A stretch of 64,000 bases of DNA from Lysinibacillus sp. G4S2 (GCF_030348505.1 NZ_JAUCFJ010000002.1:2298001-2362000); one strand, 5' to 3'; positions 25,285-33,619 are shown, counted from the stretch's first letter. Made by a program: numbers and translations. The notes: a model not told the origin generated them from the letters alone.

Positions 25285-25374
25285 TAGGTGTGTTGATTAA
25301 CCATTTTTATACATTCGGATTAATTCGAAGAGATTGATTTCCGCTACGGGTAACTCGCTTTCCTGCAGGAGTCA
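25285..25374 (+). repeat. Dispersed intergenic repeat A, copy 3
   Basis: Starts TAGGTGTGTTGATTAACC, then TTTTTATACATTCGG and GATTTCCGCTACGGGTAAC. Same order as 3748-3811. It sits inside the immunity array, next to terminator copy 4. Confidence 0.75.
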
Positions 25375-25497
25375 GATTGTGGCGGATTTATGTGGCAACA
25401 TAAAAGTTTTGGGGGACAACCACGATACATTACATAAAAAAGGAGACCTATTATCGAGTAAATTACTAGGGGAATTAGATTTACTGAGGTGACGAAT

Positions 25498-26019
25498 ATG
25501 AATAATTATATAAAATCGTTTACTAAAAAAATGGATAAATTCTTATGGAAAGAGGAATTTACAAATATAATCTATTTACATGATAAGGAAGATAATGAAC
25601 GTTTAGATCAAGTTCTTTTTTTAAAGAAGAATAACGAAGATGTCGTAGGTTTTTACATCAGAGGGACTAATCCATTGATTTCCGTAAATAAAGTACATAA
25701 TTTGGATGATTTTAATCTATTTGCAACTTATGATGAATTAATTGAATATGAAGAGAACGATTTTAATCTTTTTAAAACAGAATGTATCAGACTATACTTT
25801 AATCCTAATTTTCATGAGTTATTAGGGATTTATTTATCTGACATTAATGGAGTCAGTTCTTTAATCATTCTTTTTTTGCAAGATGAAATTCAAATAGTAA
25901 ATGACTGTAAAATATCGGATATAGACAGTGTGTTTGAAAAATTTTTTCTTCAAGTTTCAGTTGGTAATATGATAGTATACGAAAAAATAAATCCTAACAG
26001 TATATGGATGTTATTATAG
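25498..26019 (+). CDS. Putative immunity protein, unknown family
   Basis: 173 residues from ATG 25498 (GAGGTG upstream; GTG 25489 overlaps that site). Alternating strands and helices, with VGFYIRGTNPLISVNKVHNL and LIILFLQDEIQIVNDC. Acidic. No family recognised. It is followed by a broken toxin tail and another immunity-type gene. Confidence 0.6.
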   Translation: MNNYIKSFTKKMDKFLWKEEFTNIIYLHDKEDNERLDQVLFLKKNNEDVVGFYIRGTNPLISVNKVHNLDDFNLFATYDELIEYEENDFNLFKTECIRLYFNPNFHELLGIYLSDINGVSSLIILFLQDEIQIVNDCKISDIDSVFEKFFLQVSVGNMIVYEKINPNSIWMLL

Positions 26020-26123
26020 GATAATCAAGAAAATAAAAAGTAGAAGATCTTAGTTTGAGATAGTTAAGTAAGGTTTCTTCAGTAGATAATAGAAGACTAT
26101 ATGCTGCTTGAGAGGGTTAATTC

Positions 26124-26228
26124 AAAGGTGAATGGGCGACTGAAGAAAATTTAGGAAAAATGAATTTAGATACACGGTTTAGCACTGAAACAGCCGGTAG
26201 GACAATTGAAATTCGTTGCCATAGGTAA
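26124..26228 (+). pseudogene. Toxin C-terminal remnant, unknown type
   Basis: 34 codons reading KGEWATEENLGKMNLDTRF and STETAGRTIEIRCHR end in TAA 26226. No start. It overlaps the ribosome site of the next gene, as toxin tails do elsewhere in this array. Confidence 0.4.
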
Positions 26229-26244
26229 AGAAATGGAGGGCATA

Positions 26245-26670
26245 ATGAGAACCAGATTAATAGATACAACAGTGGGTGTAATTAATGCTAGAGATGCGTT
26301 GATTTTAAATAAGTTAGCTATGGATCGATTTCCAAGAGAAGTTGAACTTTCGTTAAATTTAGCAACAGAGTTGGCATCAAATATCTCGACAGACGAACGA
26401 TACATAGATATCTCTTTCATTTTTAAAAATGTAGTCAAGTTTGGACTTTGTGGTCTTGATTATTTTAACGAAAATGTATTAGATACGTGTTTTTGTGAAG
26501 TGATTGATTCTGACTTTTTGAATCAGCAAAAGACACTGGTTGAAAAAGGATTTAAGCATTATTTTCTAGAAAGTTATGATGAAGTTATTGAAGTTGTGGC
26601 TCAAGAATACAATCTTATTTTGCCAGAAGGACTTAGAAGAACTGATGAGAAAATGGATAAAAGCAATTGA
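26245..26670 (+). CDS. Putative immunity protein, unknown family
   Basis: 141 residues from ATG 26245, with GGAGGG at 26235-26240 only 4 nt away; ATG 26233 is an alternative. Helical N-terminus (INARDALILNKLAMDRF, VELSLNLATELASN) and a C-terminal CEVIDSDFLNQQKTLVEKGF. Family unknown. The frame after its stop shows decayed sequence. Confidence 0.58.
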   Translation: MRTRLIDTTVGVINARDALILNKLAMDRFPREVELSLNLATELASNISTDERYIDISFIFKNVVKFGLCGLDYFNENVLDTCFCEVIDSDFLNQQKTLVEKGFKHYFLESYDEVIEVVAQEYNLILPEGLRRTDEKMDKSN

Positions 26671-26840
26671 AAAGATGCTGAATTGTAAGCCCGTAATTAT
26701 GATAGGCGGACATCCATTTAAATCAGAAGGTTCAAAGGGAGATGCTTATAAAATGGTGGGAAAAACAGATGTTCTTAGTATATTAATTTACTACTATAGA
26801 GATCTAATGGTGATGTATTAAATGACATGGTAAGTAATTA

Positions 26841-26930
26841 GTGAACACTAATAAAACGCATATTGGTATTAAAAACCCGAATGACTTGTCTAGAGTAAGA
26901 GGAAGAAATCATGGAGAAGGGTGTAAATAA
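26841..26930 (+). pseudogene. Toxin C-terminal remnant, short
   Basis: From GTG 26841 a frame of 29 codons reads NTNKTHIGIKNPNDLSRVRG and ends RNHGEGCK, with TAA directly before the ATG of the next gene. A basic tail of this kind fits the end of a nuclease toxin. Confidence 0.4.
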
Positions 26931-26931
26931 T

Positions 26932-27231
26932 ATGGGTATTGAATACAGTATAGTTCTTGAAGATAAAGAAAAAATAGATATGGTGATCGAGAAGATATTC
27001 TCTGTCCTTAAGTCTAATGAAATGTATAAAGATATAATTATGGATCAAAAAGTAATAGTATTTCCATATGACGATGTTAATTGGAATCAATGGTGTACTA
27101 TAGAAAATGACCAGGATGAAATATACATTTGGACTATTGGTAACAGAAGAGTGCAAGAAAGTAAGTTAATTGAGGAAATTTATAAAGTGATTGAAAGCCT
27201 AAGTTTGCAATATGAGCTGGAAGAGATTTAA
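26932..27231 (+). CDS. Putative immunity protein, unknown family
   Basis: 99 residues from ATG 26932 (AAGGGTG 8 nt upstream). GIEYSIVLEDKEKIDMVIEK, then VIVFPYDDVNWNQW and IYIWTIGNRRVQESK: an alpha/beta protein. No family recognised. It directly follows a toxin tail, as an immunity gene would. Confidence 0.6.
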   Translation: MGIEYSIVLEDKEKIDMVIEKIFSVLKSNEMYKDIIMDQKVIVFPYDDVNWNQWCTIENDQDEIYIWTIGNRRVQESKLIEEIYKVIESLSLQYELEEI

Positions 27232-27341
27232 TATTTACTCCCATATTCTTCTTCATAGTTGATTGATAATTGCTAACTTGTATAGAGAAAAGTTAGCAAA
27301 TAGATACTGCGAATAAATATGGATTAGCACCTTAACTTTCT

Positions 27342-27528
27342 GGTGGTAGTTTTGTAACGTTACATCACTTAGGTCAAGATTCGAGTGGAGTATTAGTAGA
27401 GGCAAGTGCTCATTTCATGGGGTTGGAGAAAATGAAAAAATAATCCACATTCTATTCAACTAATAAATAGACTTCAATTTAGTGTTGATACACGAGATTT
27501 AAAGCACGCTGTGAAAAATAAATTTTAG
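27342..27528 (+). pseudogene. Toxin C-terminal remnant, LHH-type HNH/ENDO VII nuclease, frameshifted
   Basis: The first frame reads GGSFVTLHHLGQDSSGVL and VEASAHFMG, stopping at 27441. The frame from 27442 reads NPHSIQLINRLQFSVDTRDL and KHAVKNKF to TAG 27526. LHH-x-x-Q, the V-E-A-S...H segment and the closing VDTRD order are the signature of the LHH nuclease family of polymorphic toxins. N-terminus and frame are lost. It ends 14 nt before an SMI1/KNR4 gene, its expected partner. Bases 27232-27341 show stops in all frames. Confidence 0.7.
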
Positions 27529-27541
27529 AGGTGAATGGAAT

Positions 27542-27991
27542 ATGAAAGCTAAGAATGAATTACGAAATAAATACCGAGCTTTGTATGATATTGATGGAAT
27601 TTCTAAAGGGTACTTAGATAAAATTGAACATGAACTTCAAATAAAGTTACCTAATGATTTCCGTGAAATATCGGGATTCTACAGCGGAGGTATTATTGGT
27701 GGGATAGATATCCTTTCTTTTTTACTTTCTGAGCCAACTAATTTTATAGGCGAAACTTTAAGAATCAGAGATGCGATTGGCTTACCAACCAGATTTATTG
27801 TTATAGCTGAAGAAGCTGAAAGTATTATTGTTATGGATACTGAAAACAAGCCATCAATTATGTGGCTTGACTCTGTAGAAGTAACTAAATTAGAAAAGCA
27901 GGATTTTATGTCTAAGCCAGATGTATGGGAGGATTTTTCTGACTTTTTTAATTACTTATTAGATGAAGAAGAGGAAGAACGTAAATATTAA
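27542..27991 (+). CDS. SMI1/KNR4 (SUKH) family immunity protein
   Basis: 149 residues. SUKH pattern: IEHELQIKLPNDFREISGFY with the following GG, FIVIAEEAESIIVMDTENK in the core and the C-terminal helix VWEDFSDFFNYLLDEEEEE. AGGTGAA precedes ATG. The remnant of an LHH nuclease ends just before it, so it is most probably that toxin's former immunity protein. Confidence 0.83.
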   Translation: MKAKNELRNKYRALYDIDGISKGYLDKIEHELQIKLPNDFREISGFYSGGIIGGIDILSFLLSEPTNFIGETLRIRDAIGLPTRFIVIAEEAESIIVMDTENKPSIMWLDSVEVTKLEKQDFMSKPDVWEDFSDFFNYLLDEEEEERKY

Positions 27992-28126
27992 GTTAAATTA
28001 AATAAATAAGTAAAAATCAATATTAAAAATATTGAAAAGTAAAATTATAGCGAAAAATAAATGAAAGGCATTTATACATGCAACACTCTTAGTATAATCA
28101 ATTCAAAGTAACTGTGGAGGAAGAAA

Positions 28127-28657
28127 ATGTCCAAGTTAGACATTAATATTCGATTTTTTATTGACGAAAATAATGATAGTGATATTTGGGGAAAGTACAA
28201 ATTTATAGAAAATGAGTGTAATGCTATTAAATATTTGTTGATGAAACATAAAGATATGCATAATATTCTGAAGAAAGCTTTTGATTCACCACATGAATGT
28301 ACAATGGCTTTAGGGTTTTTGCAGTATTTCACGCATCCAGACGAGTTGAAAATCATAGAAAAATTCATGCCACAATTAGTTGATATAGCGATTTATGGAA
28401 ATCCAACGAATATTACCTACTCTAGAAAAGTGATTGGATTAGTTAATAGAAAATGGTTAGAAGAAAATATTGAGAGTTATATAGAACAGATTCCCATTTT
28501 GGGACCAGATGATGAAGAATGGAAATATAGAAGAGTTGCTGAATTATATGTTCAATTAGGTTTTAAAAAGTTACTAAATAATCATTTATCTTTTTGTAGT
28601 AACCATAATTCAGTGGAAATAAAAGAGATTGCTGAGGATTACGGGTTTTCAATTTAG
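28127..28657 (+). CDS. Putative immunity protein, helical-repeat type
   Basis: 176 residues, nearly all helical, with pairs such as CTMALGFLQYFTHPDELKII and YRRVAELYVQLGFKKLLNNH that look like HEAT-type helices; similar layout is known in some immunity families. GGAGGAAG precedes ATG. No exact family given. 28658-28912 after it holds decayed sequence including GACCCTGTCTTGAATCAATC, also found at 33650. Confidence 0.62.
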   Translation: MSKLDINIRFFIDENNDSDIWGKYKFIENECNAIKYLLMKHKDMHNILKKAFDSPHECTMALGFLQYFTHPDELKIIEKFMPQLVDIAIYGNPTNITYSRKVIGLVNRKWLEENIESYIEQIPILGPDDEEWKYRRVAELYVQLGFKKLLNNHLSFCSNHNSVEIKEIAEDYGFSI

Positions 28658-28912
28658 TTTAACTTCATTTAAAACTAAATATGACTAAATATGGATTTAA
28701 ATACTATAATTGAAAAGTACATTTTTCAATCACTGCTTCGAGGACCCTGTCTTGAATCAATCTTACAATAACGACTGATGCCAAAGATATTTTAAATGAA
28801 TTAGCAATAGTTTGTACATTAAATAGTCATAATTTGAAAAAGGCAAAAGAGATAATAATTAGCTGAATCGTTGATGATTTTAATGTTTTGATAAAATTGA
28901 AAATTCAGAAGT

Positions 28913-28951
28913 ATATGTAAAGAAGATGTCATAATCTTTTTCTTTACATAT
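28913..28951 (+). terminator. Recurrent array terminator, copy 5
   Basis: ATATGTAAAGAA (28913-28924) pairs with TTCTTTACATAT (28940-28951) and is followed by a T-run and GTTAG. Confidence 0.88.
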
Positions 28952-29185
28952 TTTTTTGTTAGATTCCTTGTTTTAGAATTAGTTCAATCATTGCATAAAA
29001 TCTATTACTTATATGCCGGATGTACTTAATGAGTGTCTATCGTAAGGATGAAAAAAGCGGAAGAAATCGCCCTTCATATTAATTTCAATATATTATCACC
29101 AAATGTATAAAATGGTATTATATGTTATAAGGTGTTTAGGGTTCCTTAGTCTAATTATTACTGACGTTGGACAGACGGTCTAGGG

Positions 29186-29410
29186 ATGAAAGTGATTGAA
29201 AGTTCAACTGGAACGACGCATGAAACATATCCAGCTGACATTATGGCATTCGGTAAACAAGCGAAAATAGAGCACTTTAAGGTGAGTTTGATGTTCCACT
29301 TCCAGTATAAAACCACTACAAAAAGGATGAGTAAAAATCGTAGGACAAGATTCATTGTGGGGCGGATGGCGGCAAAGAAGGGATTACCGATTCCGAATTG
29401 CTTGATGTGA
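29186..29410 (+). pseudogene. Toxin C-terminal remnant with shifted frames
   Basis: The first frame gives MKVIESSTGTTHETYPADIM and AFGKQAKIEHFK; the overlapping frame gives GEFDVPLPV, which would follow naturally, and a third piece gives VKIVGQDSLWGGW. No single frame is intact and no family is recognised. It lies between terminator copy 5 and the next immunity-type gene. 28985-29185 shows nothing else. Confidence 0.4.
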
Positions 29411-29440
29411 AAAATGTTGTTATAAATGGAGAAAATATTG

Positions 29441-29788
29441 ATGGAAAAATCGTTTGCTCAAGGTAGTGAGAATATTTTAAAAGATTTTGAAGAATGGTTT
29501 GACAGAGTAGGTAGGTCATCATTAAAATCTCCTGGTTTATTCAATATTGAACATATATTTCATCCAATTGATAACCACTATTATTGTTTGAAAATAGATT
29601 TCGATAGTAAAAATCTCATAGCAAGATTAACGCTTTGGGAAGAGAAATCAGTGTATCTAGAAGCTATAGATTTGAAAAATGATGAAAATTTTATTAATGA
29701 AAACTGTTTTTTTTCAAATTTAAATGAATTAATTAACACAGTGTTGCTATTTATGAGCAAGTTAAATGATAAAGAGAATAGTGCATAG
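29441..29788 (+). CDS. Putative immunity protein, unknown family
   Basis: 115 residues from ATG 29441 (GGAGAA 7 nt upstream; ATG 29426 lacks a site). FAQGSENILKDFEEWFDRVG then beta strands (YYCLKIDFDSKNLIARLTLW) and a C-terminal helix. No family recognised. 71 bp separate it from the next gene. Confidence 0.58.
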   Translation: MEKSFAQGSENILKDFEEWFDRVGRSSLKSPGLFNIEHIFHPIDNHYYCLKIDFDSKNLIARLTLWEEKSVYLEAIDLKNDENFINENCFFSNLNELINTVLLFMSKLNDKENSA

Positions 29789-29859
29789 TATGGAATTCAA
29801 AAAGATAAAAATTAGCAAAGTATTTTAAGGGCTAAGTTACATTTAATTGGAGGAAATCA

Positions 29860-30534
29860 ATGATTATAAATTTTAAGTCGACACCTTTAATCACTAGAAC
29901 AGAAAGAAACATTGATGCAAATGAGATCAATTCTAGTTTTCAAACTAATATACATACAAGGCTAATTGAGTTTTGGAAATTTTTTAAGGAAGTTACATTT
30001 GAAAATGGAATAAATATTTATGGTTTTGATATTGCCGAGGAAAGGAACGGGTTGTACGAAGTAAGTGCTTACGCATCAGATTATATTTTGATTGGGGATG
30101 ATGGTGGGGGTCAAGGAGTGTTTTTAAAAAAGGATAGCGACCAACTAAACGTATACTATCAAGATTTGGGTGCATTGTCGTCACCTTTTTATTCTTTAGA
30201 TATTGATTTATTCAGTTGGCTTGAAAATAATCCTGTTATAGATGAAGAAGATTCTCCTTCAAACGAACTTGATTTGATAGATGTGGTAAAAGTGTATGTT
30301 GTCAGAATACCAAATGATGCAAACAAATTTATTATGGAAATAAGAAAATGTTTTAATTTGAAACTTTCTATTAACGATATTAGAGAAAAACTGAATGGCT
30401 TACCTTTTTTAGTTATCCAAGATATCACTCTTATGAAATATGGAAAAATAATTGAAATTTTAAATCAAAAATACAATTGTTTAGAGGTTCTCAATTCAAA
30501 AAATGTGATTTTAATTAGTCCAGCAAAAAATTAG
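29860..30534 (+). CDS. SMI1/KNR4 (SUKH) domain fused to an L7/L12-like C-terminal domain
   Basis: 224 residues. Residues 1-125 are SUKH-like (IHTRLIEFWKFFKEVTFENG, YILIGDDGGGQGVFLKKDS, FSWLENN). From about 145 on the sequence VYVVRIPNDANKFIMEIRKC, then IREKLNGLPFLVIQDI and KYGKIIEIL follows the pattern of the ribosomal L7/L12 C-terminal-like fold. GGAGG precedes ATG. Its last codons overlap the junction sequence shared with 24395-24418. Immunity role inferred from the SUKH part; the role of the second domain is unknown. Confidence 0.72.
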   Translation: MIINFKSTPLITRTERNIDANEINSSFQTNIHTRLIEFWKFFKEVTFENGINIYGFDIAEERNGLYEVSAYASDYILIGDDGGGQGVFLKKDSDQLNVYYQDLGALSSPFYSLDIDLFSWLENNPVIDEEDSPSNELDLIDVVKVYVVRIPNDANKFIMEIRKCFNLKLSINDIREKLNGLPFLVIQDITLMKYGKIIEILNQKYNCLEVLNSKNVILISPAKN

Positions 30535-30547
30535 GGAAGTGTACAAG

Positions 30548-31222
30548 GTGATAGAAAAAGAATACGATTTGCTGCTCGAAATTTTTGAAAAATATTACGA
30601 CTCATACGAAGAAATGCTTTCCCGAGTTAAAGAAGTAGAAAATGATACGGTTATTTGGAGTGATTCGTTTTTGGAATTTTTTCCATACCAAAATGCACTG
30701 AATCAATTAAAGGAGCCAAAAATCTATAAAGCTGAGCCCAAATCTAATAAAGGTGTAATAGTAAATAAGTTAAAAAATGGTGAACTGTACTATTCTTATG
30801 ATAATGAAAATAAGGGATGGAGCAGTGTTTTTTTAATAAAAGAAGATGGAATGAAACTGTATCTTAGGTTTCTAAATAACGATAATGATGAGATAGTTTT
30901 AGAACAAGTATATTGTGTAGTTCTTAAAGAGACTGTGATTGAAAAAGTATTATTCTATTTAAAGGACGTTGACTTGGACGGAGACGAAGAGTTGAACGAA
31001 GAAACATTTTTGGTGGATAAATATTCATATAATAGCAATCAGGCAATTGATACAATTATAAGAAATGGTTTCTATCATGAAAGTAAAAATATTATACCAA
31101 CTACCACATTTCGATTTGAGTATGTTAACGAAGATATATTCATATACACAAAGCAATTGAAACTAAATCAAATGGATGTCGAAAAGTTAAGGTGGAAGAT
31201 CAAAAAATCCAAAATCAAGTAG
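30548..31222 (+). CDS. Putative immunity protein, paralogue A2
   Basis: 224 residues from GTG 30548, which aligns with ATG 24419 of paralogue A1. Homology runs from the first helix (IEKEYDLLLEIFEKYYDSYE) through WSDSFLEFFPYQ and YYSYDNENKGWSSVF to FRFEYVNEDIFIYTKQLK. A short acidic insert (LDGDEELNEE) distinguishes it. The 23 nt before the start match those before A1. An AHH-type toxin remnant follows, belonging with the next gene. Confidence 0.65.
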   Translation: MIEKEYDLLLEIFEKYYDSYEEMLSRVKEVENDTVIWSDSFLEFFPYQNALNQLKEPKIYKAEPKSNKGVIVNKLKNGELYYSYDNENKGWSSVFLIKEDGMKLYLRFLNNDNDEIVLEQVYCVVLKETVIEKVLFYLKDVDLDGDEELNEETFLVDKYSYNSNQAIDTIIRNGFYHESKNIIPTTTFRFEYVNEDIFIYTKQLKLNQMDVEKLRWKIKKSKIK

Positions 31223-31247
31223 GCTATTAGAAATGGATAATGTCTGA

Positions 31248-31457
31248 GGTGCAGTTTTTTCCAAGGTTTTATTGGAACGACATGGTTTGAATCCTGATAT
31301 AGCTGAAAATGGAGAAAGACTAAAGGGAACAGCACGCTCTCAAAGAAACAAAGCTGCAGCAAGAACACTTGGAAATTATCACGGAGGAAAAAATATTCAA
31401 AGGAATGCTGCAAGAAATATAAGTGAAAAGTGGAAAAGGGCGGTTGGAAAAACATAG
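31248..31457 (+). pseudogene. Toxin C-terminal remnant, AHH-type nuclease
   Basis: Open frame of about 69 codons after a stop at 31245, without a start, reading VLLERHGLNPDIAENGERL, GNYHGGKNIQRNAARN and ending KWKRAVGKT. The L-x-x-HG-x-x-x-x-x-AENG and HGGKN steps match the second half of AHH nuclease toxins; the AHH motif itself is lost. It ends 31 nt before the next immunity-type gene. Confidence 0.6.
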
Positions 31458-31488
31458 TGAAATGTTATTAGTTTAATGGAGGAGTAGG

Positions 31489-32130
31489 ATGAATTCAACA
31501 GTATTTGAAATTCGAAATGAATTATTAGATAAGTGGAGTGAAGTAGAACAGAATATAGACAGTATGATCGATACAAAGTTATCAGAGGTTTCTTATTGGA
31601 AATATGCTTCAGATGAATATTATACTCATCTTCCTTACTTTCATGAGATAAATAAATTTAAAAAGGGGAGAATTTTAAAAAATATAACGGAAAGGGAAAG
31701 ATTTAGTAAAAGAATGATTCATTCTTTCGGATTTAATGAATTAGATCAACTAATTATTATGCAGTATCCACAAGCTGACAATGATATAAAATTTGGTACA
31801 GGAACTCAAATATATACTATAAATGGAGATAATAGTGTGAATGCGTATGTAACAAGGTGGTATCCGGAGAGTAATTTCCCTACGAAATTATCAGCTATTA
31901 GCGTATTTAAACCTTTAGATGAACATAGTTGGATAGATGTAGGAATTGGTGGAAAAAAAGATTGGTCAGCAATGAACTATATTTATAATGACTCTAACAG
32001 AATGGAAAAGGTAGTTTCTTGTAATTCTGATGTAGAGACACCATTATGTTATGATTTCATCTATGATAATGAAGAAAAATTAGAAAAGATTATGATTGGT
32101 GAAGTTGTGTGGTGGAAGGGGAAAAAATAA
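31489..32130 (+). CDS. Putative immunity protein for the AHH-type remnant, unknown family
   Basis: 213 residues, GGAGGAG before ATG. N-terminal helix (EIRNELLDKWSEVEQNID), a beta-rich middle (LIIMQYPQADNDIKFGTGTQ, VNAYVTRWYPESNF) and a C-terminal strand set ending IMIGEVVWWKG. The N-terminal layout resembles that of the A1/A2 pair only loosely. Its place right after an AHH-type toxin tail suggests its former partner. Confidence 0.62.
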   Translation: MNSTVFEIRNELLDKWSEVEQNIDSMIDTKLSEVSYWKYASDEYYTHLPYFHEINKFKKGRILKNITERERFSKRMIHSFGFNELDQLIIMQYPQADNDIKFGTGTQIYTINGDNSVNAYVTRWYPESNFPTKLSAISVFKPLDEHSWIDVGIGGKKDWSAMNYIYNDSNRMEKVVSCNSDVETPLCYDFIYDNEEKLEKIMIGEVVWWKGKK

Positions 32131-32164
32131 TATGAGCGTAAGTAGTTACAAAGGAGCGAAAAGG

Positions 32165-32587
32165 ATGTTTATAGAATGTTCTACTCAACTAACAATACGC
32201 GATTTAAACGATGTTGAAACTAAATTGGGATTTAATTTACCACAACAGCTTAAAGAACATTATTTACAATTTAATGGCGGGGTTCCAGTTAAACCTTGTT
32301 ATTATGCGAAAGATATTGACCTTGAAACAGAAATTGCCGAGTTCTCTCCAATAAAATATAAAAATAACTCAAGGATACTAGAAGAAAGGTACCTTGAGTT
32401 TATAAATAGAGATGAACTCCCCAAAAAATATCTCCCGTTTGCAAATGATTGGGATGGTAATTTATTTTGTATGGATCTAGAAAACGAAAGTGTTGTTCTT
32501 ATTTGGATGGACTTAGGAGAAGTTACAGAAAGAAGCATCAATTTTTTATCAAACAGCTTTGTAACCTTCATTCATAATCTTGAATAG
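32165..32587 (+). CDS. SMI1/KNR4 (SUKH) family immunity protein
   Basis: 140 residues from ATG 32165 (AAGGAG 8 nt upstream; ATG 32132 has no site). Full SUKH pattern: VETKLGFNLPQQLKEHYLQF followed by NGGVP, LPFANDWDGNLFCMDLE, VVLIWMDLGE and the C-terminal helix. Like the first gene of the array it carries the NGG and D-W/G-x-G-N-x-F-x-x-D motifs best kept in the family. Confidence 0.88.
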   Translation: MFIECSTQLTIRDLNDVETKLGFNLPQQLKEHYLQFNGGVPVKPCYYAKDIDLETEIAEFSPIKYKNNSRILEERYLEFINRDELPKKYLPFANDWDGNLFCMDLENESVVLIWMDLGEVTERSINFLSNSFVTFIHNLE

Positions 32588-32625
32588 GAACACCAATAAA
32601 AAATTGTTATTGGAGAGCTATTTTT

Positions 32626-32985
32626 ATGAATGAATTGTTAAAAAGAATTAATTTTGGTTTTGATGGTTTAATTAGAAGTTTGAAAGTTAACAACTTTAAC
32701 TCTGCAGAAATTGTTATTTCTGTTCAAGATACTGAAATAAATGAATGGGTCAATATTAAATTTATTATTGAGTCACTTGAAGAATTTAAAATATTAAAAA
32801 ATCCAAGAATGTCAAATGTAGTATTGTCCTCTGGTATAAAAATCAAAGAGATTTCGGGTTTATATTATATTGATTTTGCTCCATTCTCGGATGAAATAGA
32901 TTCAGTTTTTGATTTCCGTCAGTCAGACATTTATTTCTCAGGCAAATTATTACGATGGAACTTTGAGAAGTATTCAGAAATCTAA
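32626..32985 (+). CDS. Putative immunity protein, beta-rich (Imm50-like in layout)
   Basis: 119 residues, GGAGAG before ATG. FGFDGLIRSLKVNNFNSAEI, then strands IVISVQDTEINEWVNIKFII and YYIDFAP and a final SDIYFSGKLLRWNFEKY. The order of strands is like that of small Imm50-type proteins, but I would not assign the family firmly. Followed by terminator copy 6. Confidence 0.58.
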   Translation: MNELLKRINFGFDGLIRSLKVNNFNSAEIVISVQDTEINEWVNIKFIIESLEEFKILKNPRMSNVVLSSGIKIKEISGLYYIDFAPFSDEIDSVFDFRQSDIYFSGKLLRWNFEKYSEI

Positions 32986-33019
32986 TGTTCAGAGAAAAAA
33001 TCTGTAAAAAAGGTCAAAG

Positions 33020-33060
33020 CAAATGTAAAGAAGAAGCGATTAGCCCTCTCTTTACATTTG
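33020..33060 (+). terminator. Recurrent array terminator, copy 6
   Basis: CAAATGTAAAGA (33020-33031) pairs with TCTTTACATTTG (33049-33060); the tail TTTTGTGTGTTAGAAAT matches copy 4. Confidence 0.88.
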
Positions 33061-33201
33061 TTTTGTGTGTTAGAAATGAAATTGTTTTATCAAGAAAGAC
33101 AGATCGGGTTTAGGGTGACTGATTAGTTGAGCGAAGAGTACCTGAAAATAAAAAAGAATATGAGATAGCTTTTTTGAAATATGAAGGAATTATGTTTGTA
33201 A

Positions 33202-33619
33202 GAATATGAACATTGTGAAATAATTTGTGATATCCGTCATGATGGTCACAAGCTAAAAAGCACGAGCATTGATTTAGGAAACGCACCTTTTCGTCTTTGG
33301 TCTCCTGAAAATCTTGTCTATAGGCAAGCGGGGTTTCGTTGGATTGGAATGGATCTGAAAGAAGATCCAGAATGGAATCCATTTTGGGGCGAGTTCAGAC
33401 CTAATATGTTATTTGGATCTCAATCCAACTATTACAGATGATGATGAGGAAGTATACCCGGATTTTATAATTAATGAATCATTGGAATTCTTTTATGACG
33501 GACAACAATTTGAAGATGTGTTAATGAATGTCTTACACCAGAAAAAACAAGCTTCAATTGATGATTTTATATTGGGATTAAATTATTATATGGAACACGA
33601 TACGTTTATGGGTTTTTAG
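33202..33619 (+). pseudogene. Broken SMI1/KNR4 (SUKH) gene, relative of 22310-22957
   Basis: From 33202, after a stop, the frame reads EYEHCEIICDIRHDGHKL, SIDLGNAPFRLWSPENL and GFRWIGMDLKEDPEWNPFW, matching the intact protein at 22310 step by step, then stops at 33441. The overlapping frame continues YLDLNPTITDDDEEV and an acidic C-terminus to 33619, a usual SUKH ending. So both the start and the reading frame are lost. 33061-33201 holds the decayed N-terminal part. Confidence 0.65.
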
